This document shows positions 11,601-22,477 of a stretch of 64,000 nt of DNA, piece by piece. The notes under the pieces are model-generated. The model searched no databases, had not been told where the DNA came from, and saw only the letters and a list, made by a program, of their open reading frames with translations. This stretch comes from Pollenia angustigena (taxonomy: Eukaryota; Arthropoda; Insecta; Diptera; Polleniidae), in contig OV884059.1 of the NCBI GenBank assembly GCA_930367215.1, positions 62,281,393-62,345,392 on the forward strand, in the 5' to 3' direction. The position numbers were made by a program, and so were the translations under genes. Within the stretch, counting starts at the first letter, position 1; every line of letters starts with the position of its first letter.

Positions 11601-12847
11601 TGATTATATATTTTAATTTACTTTAACATGTTGTTCCTTTACTTCTGTTTTTTCGTACTTTTGTCAAGAATTCTTCTTGAAGTTCAAAGTACATATTTTT
11701 TGTTTTTTAATTTTTTTGTCTTTCTTTTTCTTGTTGACCTTTTCAGCACAACTTGAAGGACAAATGCAAACATAGAGCTCGTGCCTTAGCTTTAACAATT
11801 ATTAGTATTGTGGTTATTTTATTGAACTATTTATGGTTTTTAATCCAAATTTTTTATATTTTTAATTAGGCTTAAGTTCATTAAATTTAATTTTCATTAA
11901 ATTATTTTTATGAAGAAAGGAATTTTACAACATGAAAATCAATTAAAATTTACTGATAATTTTTCATTCTTGACTCAATCTGGGCTCGAACCCAGGTGTT
12001 TACGGACAGGTTACCCTGACATGTTTCGATTGCAACCACTCAATCTCCTCAGAGGGCTTGCCGTTTAACACTCGCAGCCATCGACGACTGCTGACGTCAT
12101 TAGTCAAACATCAATCCTTAAACCAAATTGTATTTAACCTTTTGTAGATCGAAATTTGCTTTGAATGATTATATATTTTAATTTACTTTAACATGTTGTT
12201 CCTTTACTTCTGTTTTTTCGTACTTTTGTCAAGAATTCTTCTTGAAGTTCAAAGTACATATTTTTTGTTTTTTAATTTTTTTGTCTTTCTTTTTCTTGTT
12301 GACCTTTTCAGCACAACTTGAAGGACAAATGCAAACATAGAGCTCGTGCCTTAGCTTTAACAATTATTAGTATTGTGGTTATTTTATTGAACTATTTATG
12401 GTTTTTAATCCAAATTTTTTATATTTTTAATTAGGCTTAAGTTCATTAAATTTAATTTTCATTAAATTATTTTTATGAAGAAAGGAATTTTACAACATGA
12501 AAATCAATTAAAATTTACTGATAATTTTTCATTCTTGACTCAATCTGGGCTCGAACCCAGGTGTTTACGGACAGGTTACCCTGACATGTTTCGATTGCAA
12601 CCACTCAATCTCCTCAGAGGGCTTGCCGTTTAACACTCGCAGCCATCGACGACTGCTGACGTCATTAGTCAAACATCAATCCTTAAACCAAATTGTATTT
12701 AACCTTTGGTAGATCGAAATTTGCTTTGAATGATTATATATTTTAATTTACTTTAACATGTTGTTCCTTTACTTCTGTTTTTTCGTACTTTTGTCAAGAA
12801 TTCTTCTTGAAGTTCAAAGTACATATTTTTTGTTTTTTAATTTTTTT

Positions 12848-12868
12848 GTCTTTCTTTTTCTTGTTGAC
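12848..12868. other. Centre of the giant palindrome
   Basis: The forward array reads ...tttttttgtc, then a 15-base loop tttctttttcttgtt (12851-12865), then gacaaaaaaatt... and the whole array continues as its reverse complement. GAC (12866-12868) belongs to both orientations, so the switch point has 3 bases of microhomology. Arms of about 4.4 and 3.9 kb could fold back with a 15-base loop. Confidence 0.9.
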
Positions 12869-15800
12869 AAAAAAATTAAAAAACAAAAAATATGTACTTT
12901 GAACTTCAAGAAGAATTCTTGACAAAAGTACGAAAAAACAGAAGTAAAGGAACAACATGTTAAAGTAAATTAAAATATATAATCATTCAAAGCAAATTTC
13001 GATCTACCAAAGGTTAAATACAATTTGGTTTAAGGATTGATGTTTGACTAATGACGTCAGCAGTCGTCGATGGCTGCGAGTGTTAAACGGCAAGCCCTCT
13101 GAGGAGATTGAGTGGTTGCAATCGAAACATGTCAGGGTAACCTGTCCGTAAACACCTGGGTTCGAGCCCAGATTGAGTCAAGAATGAAAAATTATCAGTA
13201 AATTTTAATTGATTTTCATGTTGTAAAATTCCTTTCTTCATAAAAATAATTTAATGAAAATTAAATTTAATGAACTTAAGCCTAATTAAAAATATAAAAA
13301 ATTTGGATTAAAAACCATAAATAGTTCAATAAAATAACCACAATACTAATAATTGTTAAAGCTAAGGCACGAGCTCTATGTTTGCATTTGTCCTTCAAGT
13401 TGTGCTGAAAAGGTCAACAAGAAAAAGAAAGACAAAAAAATTAAAAAACAAAAAATATGTACTTTGAACTTCAAGAAGAATTCTTGACAAAAGTACGAAA
13501 AAACAGAAGTAAAGGAACAACATGTTAAAGTAAATTAAAATATATAATCATTCAAAGCAAATTTCGATCTACCAAAGGTTAAATACAATTTGGTTTAAGG
13601 ATTGATGTTTGACTAATGACGTCAGCAGTCGTCGATGGCTGCGAGTGTTAAACGGCAAGCCCTCTGAGGAGATTGAGTGGTTGCAATCGAAACATGTCAG
13701 GGTAACCTGTCCGTAAACACCTGGGTTCGAGCCCAGATTGAGTCAAGAATGAAAAATTATCAGTAAATTTTAATTGATTTTCATGTTGTAAAATTCCTTT
13801 CTTCATAAAAATAATTTAATGAAAATTAAATTTAATGAACTTAAGCCTAATTAAAAATATAAAAAATTTGGATTAAAAACCATAAATAGTTCAATAAAAT
13901 AACCACAATACTAATAATTGTTAAAGCTAAGGCACGAGCTCTATGTTTGCATTTGTCCTTCAAGTTGTGCTGAAAAGGTCAACAAGAAAAAGAAAGACAA
14001 AAAAATAAAAAACAAAAAATATGTACTTTGAACTTCAAGAAGAATTCTTGACAAAAGTACGAAAAAACAGAAGTAAAGGAACAACATGTTAAAGTAAATT
14101 AAAATATATAATCATTCAAAGCAAATTTCGATCTACCAAAGGTTAAATACAATTTGGTTTAAGGATTGATGTTTGACTAATGACGTCAGCAGTCGTCGAT
14201 GGCTGCGAGTGTTAAACGGCAAGCCCTCTGAGGAGATTGAGTGGTTGCAATCGAAACATGTCAGGGTAACCTGTCCGTAAACACCTGGGTTCGAGCCCAG
14301 ATTGAGTCAAGAATGAAAAATTATCAGTAAATTTTAATTGATTTTCATGTTGTAAAATTCCTTTCTTCATAAAAATAATTTAATGAAAATTAAATTTAAT
14401 GAACTTAAGCCTAATTAAAAATATAAAAAATTTGGATTAAAAACCATAAATAGTTCAATAAAATAACCACAATACTAATAATTGTTAAAGCTAAGGCACG
14501 AGCTCTATGTTTGCATTTGTCCTTCAAGTTGTGCTGAAAAGGTCAACAAGAAAAAGAAAGACAAAAAAATTAAAAAACAAAAAATATGTACTTTGAACTT
14601 CAAGAAGAATTCTTGACAAAAGTACGAAAAAACAGAAGTAAAGGAACAACATGTTAAAGTAAATTAAAATATATAATCATTCAAAGCAAATTTCGATCTA
14701 CCAAAGGTTAAATACAATTTGGTTTAAGGATTGATGTTTGACTAATGACGTCAGCAGTCGTCGATGGCTGCGAGTGTTAAACGGCAAGCCCTCTGAGGAG
14801 ATTGAGTGGTTGCAATCGAAACATGTCAGGGTAACCTGTCCGTAAACACCTGGGTTCGAGCCCAGATTGAGTCAAGAATGAAAAATTATCAGTAAATTTT
14901 AATTGATTTTCATGTTGTAAAATTCCTTTCTTCATAAAAATAATTTAATGAAAATTAAATTTAATGAACTTAAGCCTAATTAAAAATATAAAAAATTTGG
15001 ATTAAAAACCATAAATAGTTCAATAAAATAACCACAATACTAATAATTGTTAAAGCTAAGGCACGAGCTCTATGTTTGCATTTGTCCTTCAAGTTGTGCT
15101 GAAAAGGTCAACAAGAAAAAGAAAGACAAAAAAATTAAAAAACAAAAAATATGTACTTTGAACTTCAAGAAGAATTCTTGACAAAAGTACGAAAAAACAG
15201 AAGTAAAGGAACAACATGTTAAAGTAAATTAAAATATATAATCATTCAAAGCAAATTTCGATCTACCAAAGGTTAAATACAATTTGGTTTAAGGATTGAT
15301 GTTTGACTAATGACGTCAGCAGTCGTCGATGGCTGCGAGTGTTAAACGGCAAGCACTCTGAGGAGATTGAGTGGTTGCAATCGAAACATGTCAGGGTAAC
15401 CTGTCCGTAAACACCTGGGTTCGAGCCCAGATTGAGTCAAGAATGAAAAATTATCAGTAAATTTTAATTGATTTTCATGTTGTAAAATTCCTTTCTTCAT
15501 AAAAATAATTTAATGAAAATTAAATTTAATGAACTTAAGCCTAATTAAAAATATAAAAAATTTGGATTAAAAACCATAAATAGTTCAATAAAATAACCAC
15601 AATACTAATAATTGTTAAAGCTAAGGCACGAGCTCTATGTTTGCATTTGTCCTTCAAGTTGTGCTGAAAAGGTCAACAAGAAAAAGAAAGACAAAAAAAT
15701 TAAAAAACAAAAAATATGTACTTTGAACTTCAAGAAGAATTCTTGACAAAAGTACGAAAAAACAGAAGTAAAGGAACAACATGTTAAAGTAAATTAAAAT

Positions 15801-16757
15801 ATATAATCATTCAAAGCAAATTTCGATCTACCAAAGGTTAAATACAATTTGGTTTAAGGATTGATGTTTGACTAATGACGTCAGCAGTCGTCGATGGCTG
15901 CGAGTGTTAAACGGCAAGCCCTCTGAGGAGATTGAGTGGTTGCAATCGAAACATGTCAGGGTAACCTGTCCGTAAACACCTGGGTTCGAGCCCAGATTGA
16001 GTCAAGAATGAAAAATTATCAGTAAATTTTAATTGATTTTCATGTTGTAAAATTCCTTTCTTCATAAAAATAATTTAATGAAAATTAAATTTAATGAACT
16101 TAAGCCTAATTAAAAATATAAAAAAATTTGGATTAAAAACCATAAATAGTTCAATAAAATAACCACAATACTAATAATTGTTAAAGCTAAGGCACGAGCT
16201 CTATGTTTGCATTTGTCCTTCAAGTTGTGCTGAAAAGGTCAACAAGAAAAAGAAAGACAAAAAAAATTAAAAAAAAAAAAAAAAAAAAAATATGTACTTT
16301 GAACTTCAAGAAGAATTCTTGACAAAAGTACGAAAAAACAGAAGTAAAGGAACAACATGTTAAAGTAAATTAAAATATATAATCATTCAAAGCAAATTTC
16401 GATCTACCAAAGGTTAAATACAATTTGGTTTAAGGATTGATGTTTGACTAATGACGTCAGCAGTCGTCGATGGCTGCGAGTGTTAAACGGCAAGCCCTCT
16501 GAGGAGATTGAGTGGTTGCAATCGAAACATGTCAGGGTAACCTGTCCGTAAACACCTGGGTTCGAGCCCAGATTGAGTCAAGAATGAAAAATTATCAGTA
16601 AATTTTAATTGATTTTCATGTTGTAAAATTCCTTTCTTCATAAAAATAATTTAATGAAAATTAAATTTAATGAACTTAAGCCTAATTAAAAATATAAAAA
16701 ATTTGGATTAAAAACCATAAATAGTTCAATAAAATAACCACAATACTAATAATTGTT
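12866..16757 (-). repeat. 565-bp tandem array, 7 inverted units
   Basis: GACGTC lies at 13053, 13618, 14182, 14747, 15312, 15877 and 16453. Spacing is 565 except 564 (a lost T near 14005) and 576 (an A-run expansion near 16270-16290). The outer end stops cleanly at aataattgtt, before tattattattttt. The left edge of the whole array at 8447 starts with a similar tttattattattttttt. Private changes such as aagcactctg near 15352 have no mirror image in the forward arm. Confidence 0.95.
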
Positions 16758-16903
16758 TATTATTATTTTTTTTTTTTTTTTTAACTGCACGGGCACTAAT
16801 TTTAATATATTTTTCCACAATTCGGACAAACTTAACGGACTAAACGTAAACACGTGTGTACACGACAAAAGACAGAACACTACATCCAAGTGTCAAAATC
16901 TTT

Positions 16904-17051
16904 GTGCCACTTCACACGTTGCAAGTCGTATTGATCAGCTTGCTACCTTATAGGCGAGAGAGAGTGAGAGAGAAAAGTTTCTTTTCCTCTCGTCACTCTC
17001 GTTATAAAGTAGCAAGCTGATCAATAAGACTTGCAACGTGTGAATTGGGAC
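16904..17051. mobile_element. Foldback MITE, family A, copy 1
   Basis: Almost all of its 148 bp is one hairpin: cacacgttgcaagtcgtatt...gatcagcttgctacctt is mirrored by aaagtagcaagctgatcaat...gcaacgtgtgaattggg, with gagag-rich DNA at the turn. A second copy is at 46166-46313. The core cttattga...gcttgctactttata...cgagag is also shared with the longer family B (29824, 41125). Confidence 0.8.
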
Positions 17052-17128
17052 TTTAAAAAAAAGTTTACCTAAAACAAATACATCGTTTTTACTACGTTTA
17101 CTTTGTTTTCAACCCTTAATAGTGCAAC

Positions 17129-17295
17129 CAAGGCGAATTCATGTAAACGGTGGTGTCGATACTACAACAAGTAACAACACCAAAAACACAAGAATGTATT
17201 TTTTTGTTGCTTTCGTTGATCGATATGTCAAAAACACAAGCAACTTTTGATATTTCTCTCTCTAATTACGCCACCTGAAAAATTAATTCGCCTTG
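17129..17295. mobile_element. CAAGGCGAATT MITE, copy 1, with 8-bp target duplication
   Basis: The element starts CAAGGCGAATTCATG and ends AATTAATTCGCCTTG. It is flanked by perfect direct repeats agtgcaac at 17121-17128 and 17296-17303. The subterminal ggtggtgtcg / cgccacctg is also inverted. It is 167 bp long with no ORF. Copy 2 with its own 8-bp duplication is at 56979-57173. The 8-bp duplication suggests hAT or P-type mobilisation. Confidence 0.9.
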
Positions 17296-17303
17296 AGTGC
17301 AAC

Positions 17304-17654
17304 GTTTTGTAAAATTTCCTAGCTCTAACTTCGTAAATAAAATTGTTGGTAAAACGAATACCACTTTCTTTTAACACTTTTTTTATCATTTGAAATCTTA
17401 TAATCTTCTCAAAATTGTACCCCAATAAGCAAAGCTTATCTAAATCATCCTATATATAATCGAAGTTTTAAAAAATTGTAGAAAATTGTAAAAAGCACTA
17501 AAGGCACTAACAAAAAATTGAAAAAGCACCAAGTTAGTGCTTTTCCTTGGTTTGGCACTAAGGATAAAATTTTGGCGTTTTGAGGCATCAAAAACCACCA
17601 AAAATAGTGCCAAAAGCAATAAGTTGGCATCGCTGAACACAAGTTCGAATAAAA
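17304..17654. other. AT-rich spacer, no gene seen
   Basis: I find no domain, tRNA or inverted repeat that stands out. A gcactaa phrase recurs several times near 17495-17565. Confidence 0.4.
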
Positions 17655-18634
17655 CGCCCTACAAGAAATGCATAACCAAAACAAAAAAAAAAAAACAAAA
17701 ACTTACTAACACACTTGCAACAATTTTATATTAGTTGTTTCACTCTAACATATATGTTAGAGGGGAACAACTAACATATCATAAATTAGGCCTTTTTTAA
17801 TATATGTGTTTTTGTCAAACGCTTGTAAAAATTTGTAAATTGTGAATCAATTAATTTACATCTATAATTTAAATATAAAAGTAGAGCTAAAAAAAATTGC
17901 TAGAATGCTAGTGGTAAGGTACTGACGGCGGCTTCTGGAAACAACAGAGGTCATGTACAAAGCAGTTTTGAAAGGAGTGGTCGTCCAATAGGTAGCGGCC
18001 ATACGGTTGGTGGATTTGACCAGGATAATCGTTTAAGTTTGTTGGTGTTAATAAAGAAACAATGTTATTAAAATCCTGATAACTTTTCAAGTATGTATTT
18101 GATTTTTTGATCACAATTACTTAGTCACACCTACTTTTACCTCCATTTCCAGACCCATGCAAGAAGTGGAATTTCATAAAGCAGCCACAGAAATAACGAA
18201 ACATGGTATATACTTTTCTGAAGTCTTATTCCCTATGAATTTGATTATATATTTTAATAAAAAATTTAATTACAAATGAAAATAAAAATATATTTTTTAT
18301 GTATTTTATAAAGGTTAGTACTAACCAATATTTACGTTATGAATAACTAGTTAGTGTTAACCAATATTTACGTTAAGACTAACTAGTTAGCGTTAACCAC
18401 TATTGAGGTTATCATTGACCATTAAAGAGCAGCAGAGTAAGCAGTACAGATATATATTCTGTAGACGAGCGGAATTAATTAGTTAGAGGGAGAGGCAAAA
18501 TCACATGTACACTAGAGTTTCAGTTATTTTTTTCATTTTGCTCTTAATAAACTAATAGAAACTTTAACCAATATATCAGTCACCACTAACGGTTATATAA
18601 CTAGTAAAATGACCGGTAGTCTTCTTGTAGGGCG
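17655..18634. mobile_element. Possible TIR element, CGCCCTACAAGAA ends
   Basis: CGCCCTACAAGAA at 17655-17667 is exactly inverted at 18622-18634. The interior has acactctaacatatatgttagag (a palindrome near 17740) and tandem gttaaccaatatttacgtta units at 18310-18420. No target duplication is clear and no ORF is recognised. The 13-bp match over about 1 kb is the only support. Confidence 0.4.
18310..18420. repeat. Tandem repeat around gttaaccaatatttacgtta, 2-3 units of ~45 bp
   Basis: The phrase (g)ttagt(a/g)(c/t)taaccaatatttacgtta, then actagttag, repeats twice, with a third diverged unit (gttaaccactattgaggtta). Confidence 0.6.
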
Positions 18635-18839
18635 ATTTGCTTTTTGTTTATAGAAACAACAAAAACAACAGAACTTGCTTCTCATTTAGTTTATATTTTT
18701 AGTTAAATAGTATGTACATAAGATTTTTAAAGTAAAAACCATATCGGGTATGATGTTGGTGTTTTATCATTCTTTGAGGTGTAAAACGGGTATGTTAATC
18801 ATTCATAATAATTTTTTCTTTCTAATTTCTTTTTTGGTT

Positions 18840-19030
18840 TTTTTTCAAGCACGAATTGGGGATAGACTCAACTTTATAATACTTGAATCAATCTTAGTTT
18901 TACTTAATTCAATCTCATTTTCGGATTACATATTTTGAGTACAAATTGAGATTAAAACAATTTTATAATTTTTAAATCAAGCTCATTTTGAGATTGAATC
19001 AATCTTAGTTTTACTCATGGTAGAATAAGT
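18840..19030. repeat. Dispersed repeat with aatcaatctcattttcgga phrases
   Basis: Phrases such as caatctcattttcggatta, gattgaatcaatcttagttt and ttgagtacaaattgag recur within this stretch and again at 28040-28160 and 29720-29815, where they flank the 28.2-kb hAT-like element. It is probably a degenerate MITE family; ends are not defined. Confidence 0.4.
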
Positions 19031-19123
19031 ACAAGGTATAGTCATTAGAAATTTTGTTCTCAATTTCAAAACCCATATAACGTCAAACAAAAGAAAATAT
19101 GGGAAAAATTAAAAAAATTATTT

Positions 19124-19924
19124 AACAAGTAAGAGTGCTATATTCGGCTGTGCCGAATCTTATATACCCTTAACCATTGTGCGAGCAGAATACAGAGCAA
19201 CTAGACAAAAACTAAATAATTTTTACATACCTATGCATACATATTTACAATACTTAAAACTTCATTATAAATAAAATTTAAAAAGCGAAAACTGGTAAAT
19301 ATTTTTTTTAAATCGTTTTTAGAACATAAAAAAAAATTAAAATATTAAAAAAAAAATTTTTCTTTTAAAAAACCAAGATTCGAACCAGGGAACTCTCAGT
19401 TTCTAACACGCCCCCTAGACAACTGAACCATGAAGGAACGTTAATCGAATATCATTAAAATGAAATATGGCACGTTAACTGTTCACAAAATTCAACAAAG
19501 TTGAGTTGTAATTACTTCTGATGTTTTTGTTTACCACAATAGCAAAGTTGGGAAATATATTCACCAAAATAGTTTATGCCATGTATGTGTTTTTGTTTGT
19601 TTTCTTTTATCTTCTTTGGCGAGTTTTTAAGTAGCAAAAAACACAAAAATTCCTAGTTTCTATTTGTAAAAATTATTTCGTTAAAAAGATGAAATAATAA
19701 AGAAGGGTGATAACGAAAATCATATCGGACATTATGCTAGTATATGTAAACAATTGAAGAGGGGGGGGAGGGGGTAGAGGGACATCACATGGTTAAATCA
19801 AGTTCTCTCCTTATAAGGACCCAGAATGTATATTTATTTATGGGGTCTTAGATTAATATTGCAGAAATTACAAACGGAATGACAAACTTATATATACCCT
19901 TTTCCACCTGAGGTGAAGGGTATA
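19124..19924 (+). repeat. Fly short interspersed repeat, type 1 (AACAAGTAAGAGTG start)
   Basis: It opens AACAAGTAAGAGTGCTATAT, then the hairpin TTCGGCTGTGCCGAA and ttatataccctt. It closes with atatacccttttccacctg-aggtgaagggtata, another stem. The ggacccagaat...acaaacggaatgacaaa block near the 3' end is shared with the next copies. It carries a tRNA-like stretch (19372-19440). No ORF. The architecture resembles INE-1/DINE-1-like (Helitron-related) repeats of flies; that link is inference. Confidence 0.65.
19372..19440 (-). promoter_or_regulatory. tRNA-like relic with A and B box
   Basis: On the minus strand, tggttcagttgtctaggggg resembles a D arm/A box, and about 45 bp on ctggttcgaatcttgg resembles a T arm/B box (GGTTCGAATC). 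The T stem has mismatches and no acceptor pairing is seen. It is a tRNA-derived fragment rather than a gene. Confidence 0.4.
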
Positions 19925-20750
19925 AAAAGAGTAATTTTTGGGATTTCAGTATTTTGATTATAACTCAGCCATTTTTTAACCGATGTCACAGATTTATATA
20001 ACGACGTGTTTAAGAAGAAATTTGCCAGTTAGTTGGGTTATAAAACTTGGACTCGGGGAGATCTATGGCTCCCGAAAATGGGTATTAAAAAAAAAAAAAA
20101 TTTAATTTTGGTCATAACTTTTTTGTATCTGAACCGATTTTCCCGAGTTTTTTATAAAATATGTTCTACTAAAAATTTCCGATATTTTGATATATATTAG
20201 TTATATCCATAGGACATATGGCAGCCCTTAAATTTAGGTTTTTATAAAATTTTAAATTTTTTTTTGTACGGGAGGTACCACGCCCACTTCTCCAATTCGC
20301 CCAATTCGCCCACATTTGGTAGGATGGTGTGTATTGGCAACGTTAATGTGTGTACCTAATTTGGAAACTTTGGCTCTTGCCGTTCTCAAGATATACAGAA
20401 ATAAAAAAAAAACCCAACAACAACGAGGGATTTTTGGAAAAATTTAGAGGTAGTCGTGGTTTTTTGCTCATATCTCCGTCATTTTTGGACCGATCTGGCT
20501 GAATTTCAATAGCAAACTTAAACGGAGTATATGTGACATAAATATACATCAACCTAGTCCACATCATTTCTGGGGTTTTCGGAAAACCCATTTCAACATA
20601 CACACGGACAGACGGTCAACCGGATTTGAACTTCGCTTTTCATAAGGACCCAGAATATTTATACTTTATAGGGTGTAGGATCAATATTGTGGAACATACA
20701 AACGGAATGACAAAGTTATATATACCCTCTTACCTTCGGTGAAGGGTATA
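19925..20750 (+). repeat. Fly short interspersed repeat, type 2, copy 1
   Basis: It starts gagtaatttttgggatttca and ends tataccctcttaccttcggt-gaagggtata, a closing stem. Internal landmarks are aaccgatt-ttcccgag, acacacggacagacggt and cataaggacccagaatatt. It abuts type 1 on the left and a further truncated copy on the right, so the family is in tandem here. No ORF. Confidence 0.7.
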
Positions 20751-21165
20751 AAAAGAGTAATTTTTGTGGATTCAGTATTTCGGTTATAACTCTGCCATTT
20801 TTTAACCGATTTGGCAGATTTATATACCGACGTGTTGAAGAAGAAATTCACCATTTACTTTAGTTATAAAGCTTGGACTCGGGGAGATCTATGGTTCCCG
20901 AAAGTTGGGTATTTAAAAAAAAAAATTTAATTTTGGTCATAACTTTTTTGTATCTGTAAAAGTTCTACTAAAAATTTCCGATATTTTGATATATAAGTCA
21001 TATCCATAGGACAAATGGCGGCCCTAAAATTTAGGTTTTTTTTTTTAAATTTCGCCCATTTTTGGAGTATTTTGCTAATAAATTACCTATTGTCTAACCA
21101 ATTTGATAGTTTTATATACCGACGTGTTTAGGAAGAATTTTACCATTTACTTAAGTTATATTTAT
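20751..21165 (+). repeat. Fly short interspersed repeat, type 2, truncated and partly restarted copy
   Basis: The first 200 bp (gagtaatttttgtggattca..., ataccgacgtgttgaagaag...) are almost identical to 27156 onward, with the same private variants. Around 21045-21165 the unit begins again (ccgacgtgtttaggaagaat), then fades out. AT-rich DNA without features follows to 21497. Confidence 0.65.
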
Positions 21166-21509
21166 ATATAAACATTTATATAAACTTGTAAATATATATT
21201 TTAACAAAGTCAAGGTCAATTGGCAACCCGTGCAATATAATCGCATTGAAAAATTCGCTCCGTGTTTTTTATTAATAACTTTTGATAATAATCATTATAA
21301 AATCTGTGTTTTATACTAAAAAATCCTGCAAAAAAAAACTCTAATTCGCATATACTAAATAAATAAAAAAAAAAAATAAGTGTTTTTAAAACAATTGTTT
21401 TCTAAAAAATATATTCTTTCTTTACATACATAAAAGCAACAACAATAAAAAAACTAAATATTCAATTTCTGAACATATTACTACAATAATAAATCTCCTA
21501 AGCAATAAT

Positions 21510-21896
21510 TGAAGCACAGCCGCGAATAACGTTGTAAACGCCACATTTTGCAAAAACTGTTTTTTTGCAGATATCCGTTAGCCTTACTCTCTTACACAGT
21601 TTAAACATCAAATCAACCAAAACTATGCACCTTAACGCCTTCAAAATGGCGTACAAAGTGTCATCCAGTGGAAGAACATTGCAAGTTACTAACAAAACGA
21701 TGAAACCGAAATGGTTTTGCAGTGCGGAATAATGTTTTAAAAGCCTTTTGCATTAAAGTTGTAATTATCATTATTTTTAATAATAGAAAAAAAAAATTTT
21801 TAAAACAAATAATGCTGCCTGTCAAAAAGCATTTTTTTGCTCTCCTGAAAAATTATTATTTTGTAACTTAAAACATTATTCGCGGCTGTGCTTCAA
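21510..21896. mobile_element. MITE with GAAGCACAGCCGCGAATAA ends
   Basis: tgaagcacagccgcgaataa at the left is exactly inverted at the right (ttattcgcggctgtgcttca). AATT flanks both sides. It sits directly beside the solo copy of the 565-bp unit. Length about 387 bp; no ORF. Confidence 0.7.
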
Positions 21897-22297
21897 TTAG
21901 TATTGTGGTTATTTTGTTGAACTATTTATGGGTTTTAATCCAAATTTTGAATATTTTTAATTAGGCTTAAGTTCATGAAATTTAATTTTCATTAAATTAT
22001 TCTTATGAAGAAAGGAATTTTACAACATGAAAATTAATCAAAATTGTTATTAATAATCTTTCATTCTTGACGTGGCTCGGGCTCGAACCCTGGCCGGCAG
22101 GTTACCATGACATGTTTCGATCGCAACCACTCGATCTCCTCAGATGGATTTGCCGTCTTACACTCGCAGCCATCGACGACTGCTGACGTCAATAGTCAAA
22201 CATCAATCCTTAAACCAAATTTTTATTTTAACATTTGGTAGATCGAAATTTGCTTTCCTGAATGATTATTCATTTTAATTGATCTTACATGTTTTTT
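21896..22297 (+). repeat. Solo diverged copy of the tandem-array element (~400 bp)
   Basis: It runs from ttagtattgtggttatttt to gatcttacatgtttttt in the same order as a forward array unit, with perhaps 15-20 percent divergence. The tRNA-like boxes are kept (ggctcgaaccc; ctcgcagccatcgacgac). It lacks the about 165-bp segment (ccttttcagcacaacttgaa...) that links units in the array. Together with the adjoining MITE it is bracketed by 12-bp direct repeats ctaagcaataat (21498-21509 and 22298-22309). Confidence 0.85.
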
Positions 22298-22477
22298 CTA
22301 AGCAATAATATAATTTAACTCAACAGAATAAAGCATAAAAAGAAATAGACAAAAATAACAACAACAAACAAGAAAAAATAAGTGCCGTACGTTGATTATA
22401 ATAAGAACATTAATAAAGAGTTGCCAGATATATATTTTAAAAATTAATCCCATTCGATTATACAAAATTTTCCAAAA

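Larger units (their letters stand above)
8447..12868 (+). repeat. 565-bp tandem array, 8 forward units
   Basis: The landmark GACGTC sits at 8703, 9268, 9833, 10398, 10963, 11528, 12093 and 12658, an exact 565-bp spacing. Units differ by only scattered single bases, for example a private C-to-G in gttacgctgac near 10320, ttgtagatcg near 12142 and cattatatta near 9640. The first unit starts part-way (at tttatatttttaattaggc) and the last stops at cttgttgac, where the array turns round. Each unit has a tRNA-like stretch on the minus strand and no ORF. The about 400-bp part from ttagtattgtgg to acatgtt also exists alone at 21.9-22.3 kb; the other about 165 bp does not. Confidence 0.95.

Noticed and set aside
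12848..12868. Palindrome as a pure sequencing chimera
   Set aside because: Considered seriously, but arm-specific single-base differences are not mirrored, and the outer flanks differ; it still needs long-read confirmation.
8447..16757. CRISPR-like array
   Set aside because: Units are 565 bp, contiguous with no unique spacers, in eukaryotic DNA.
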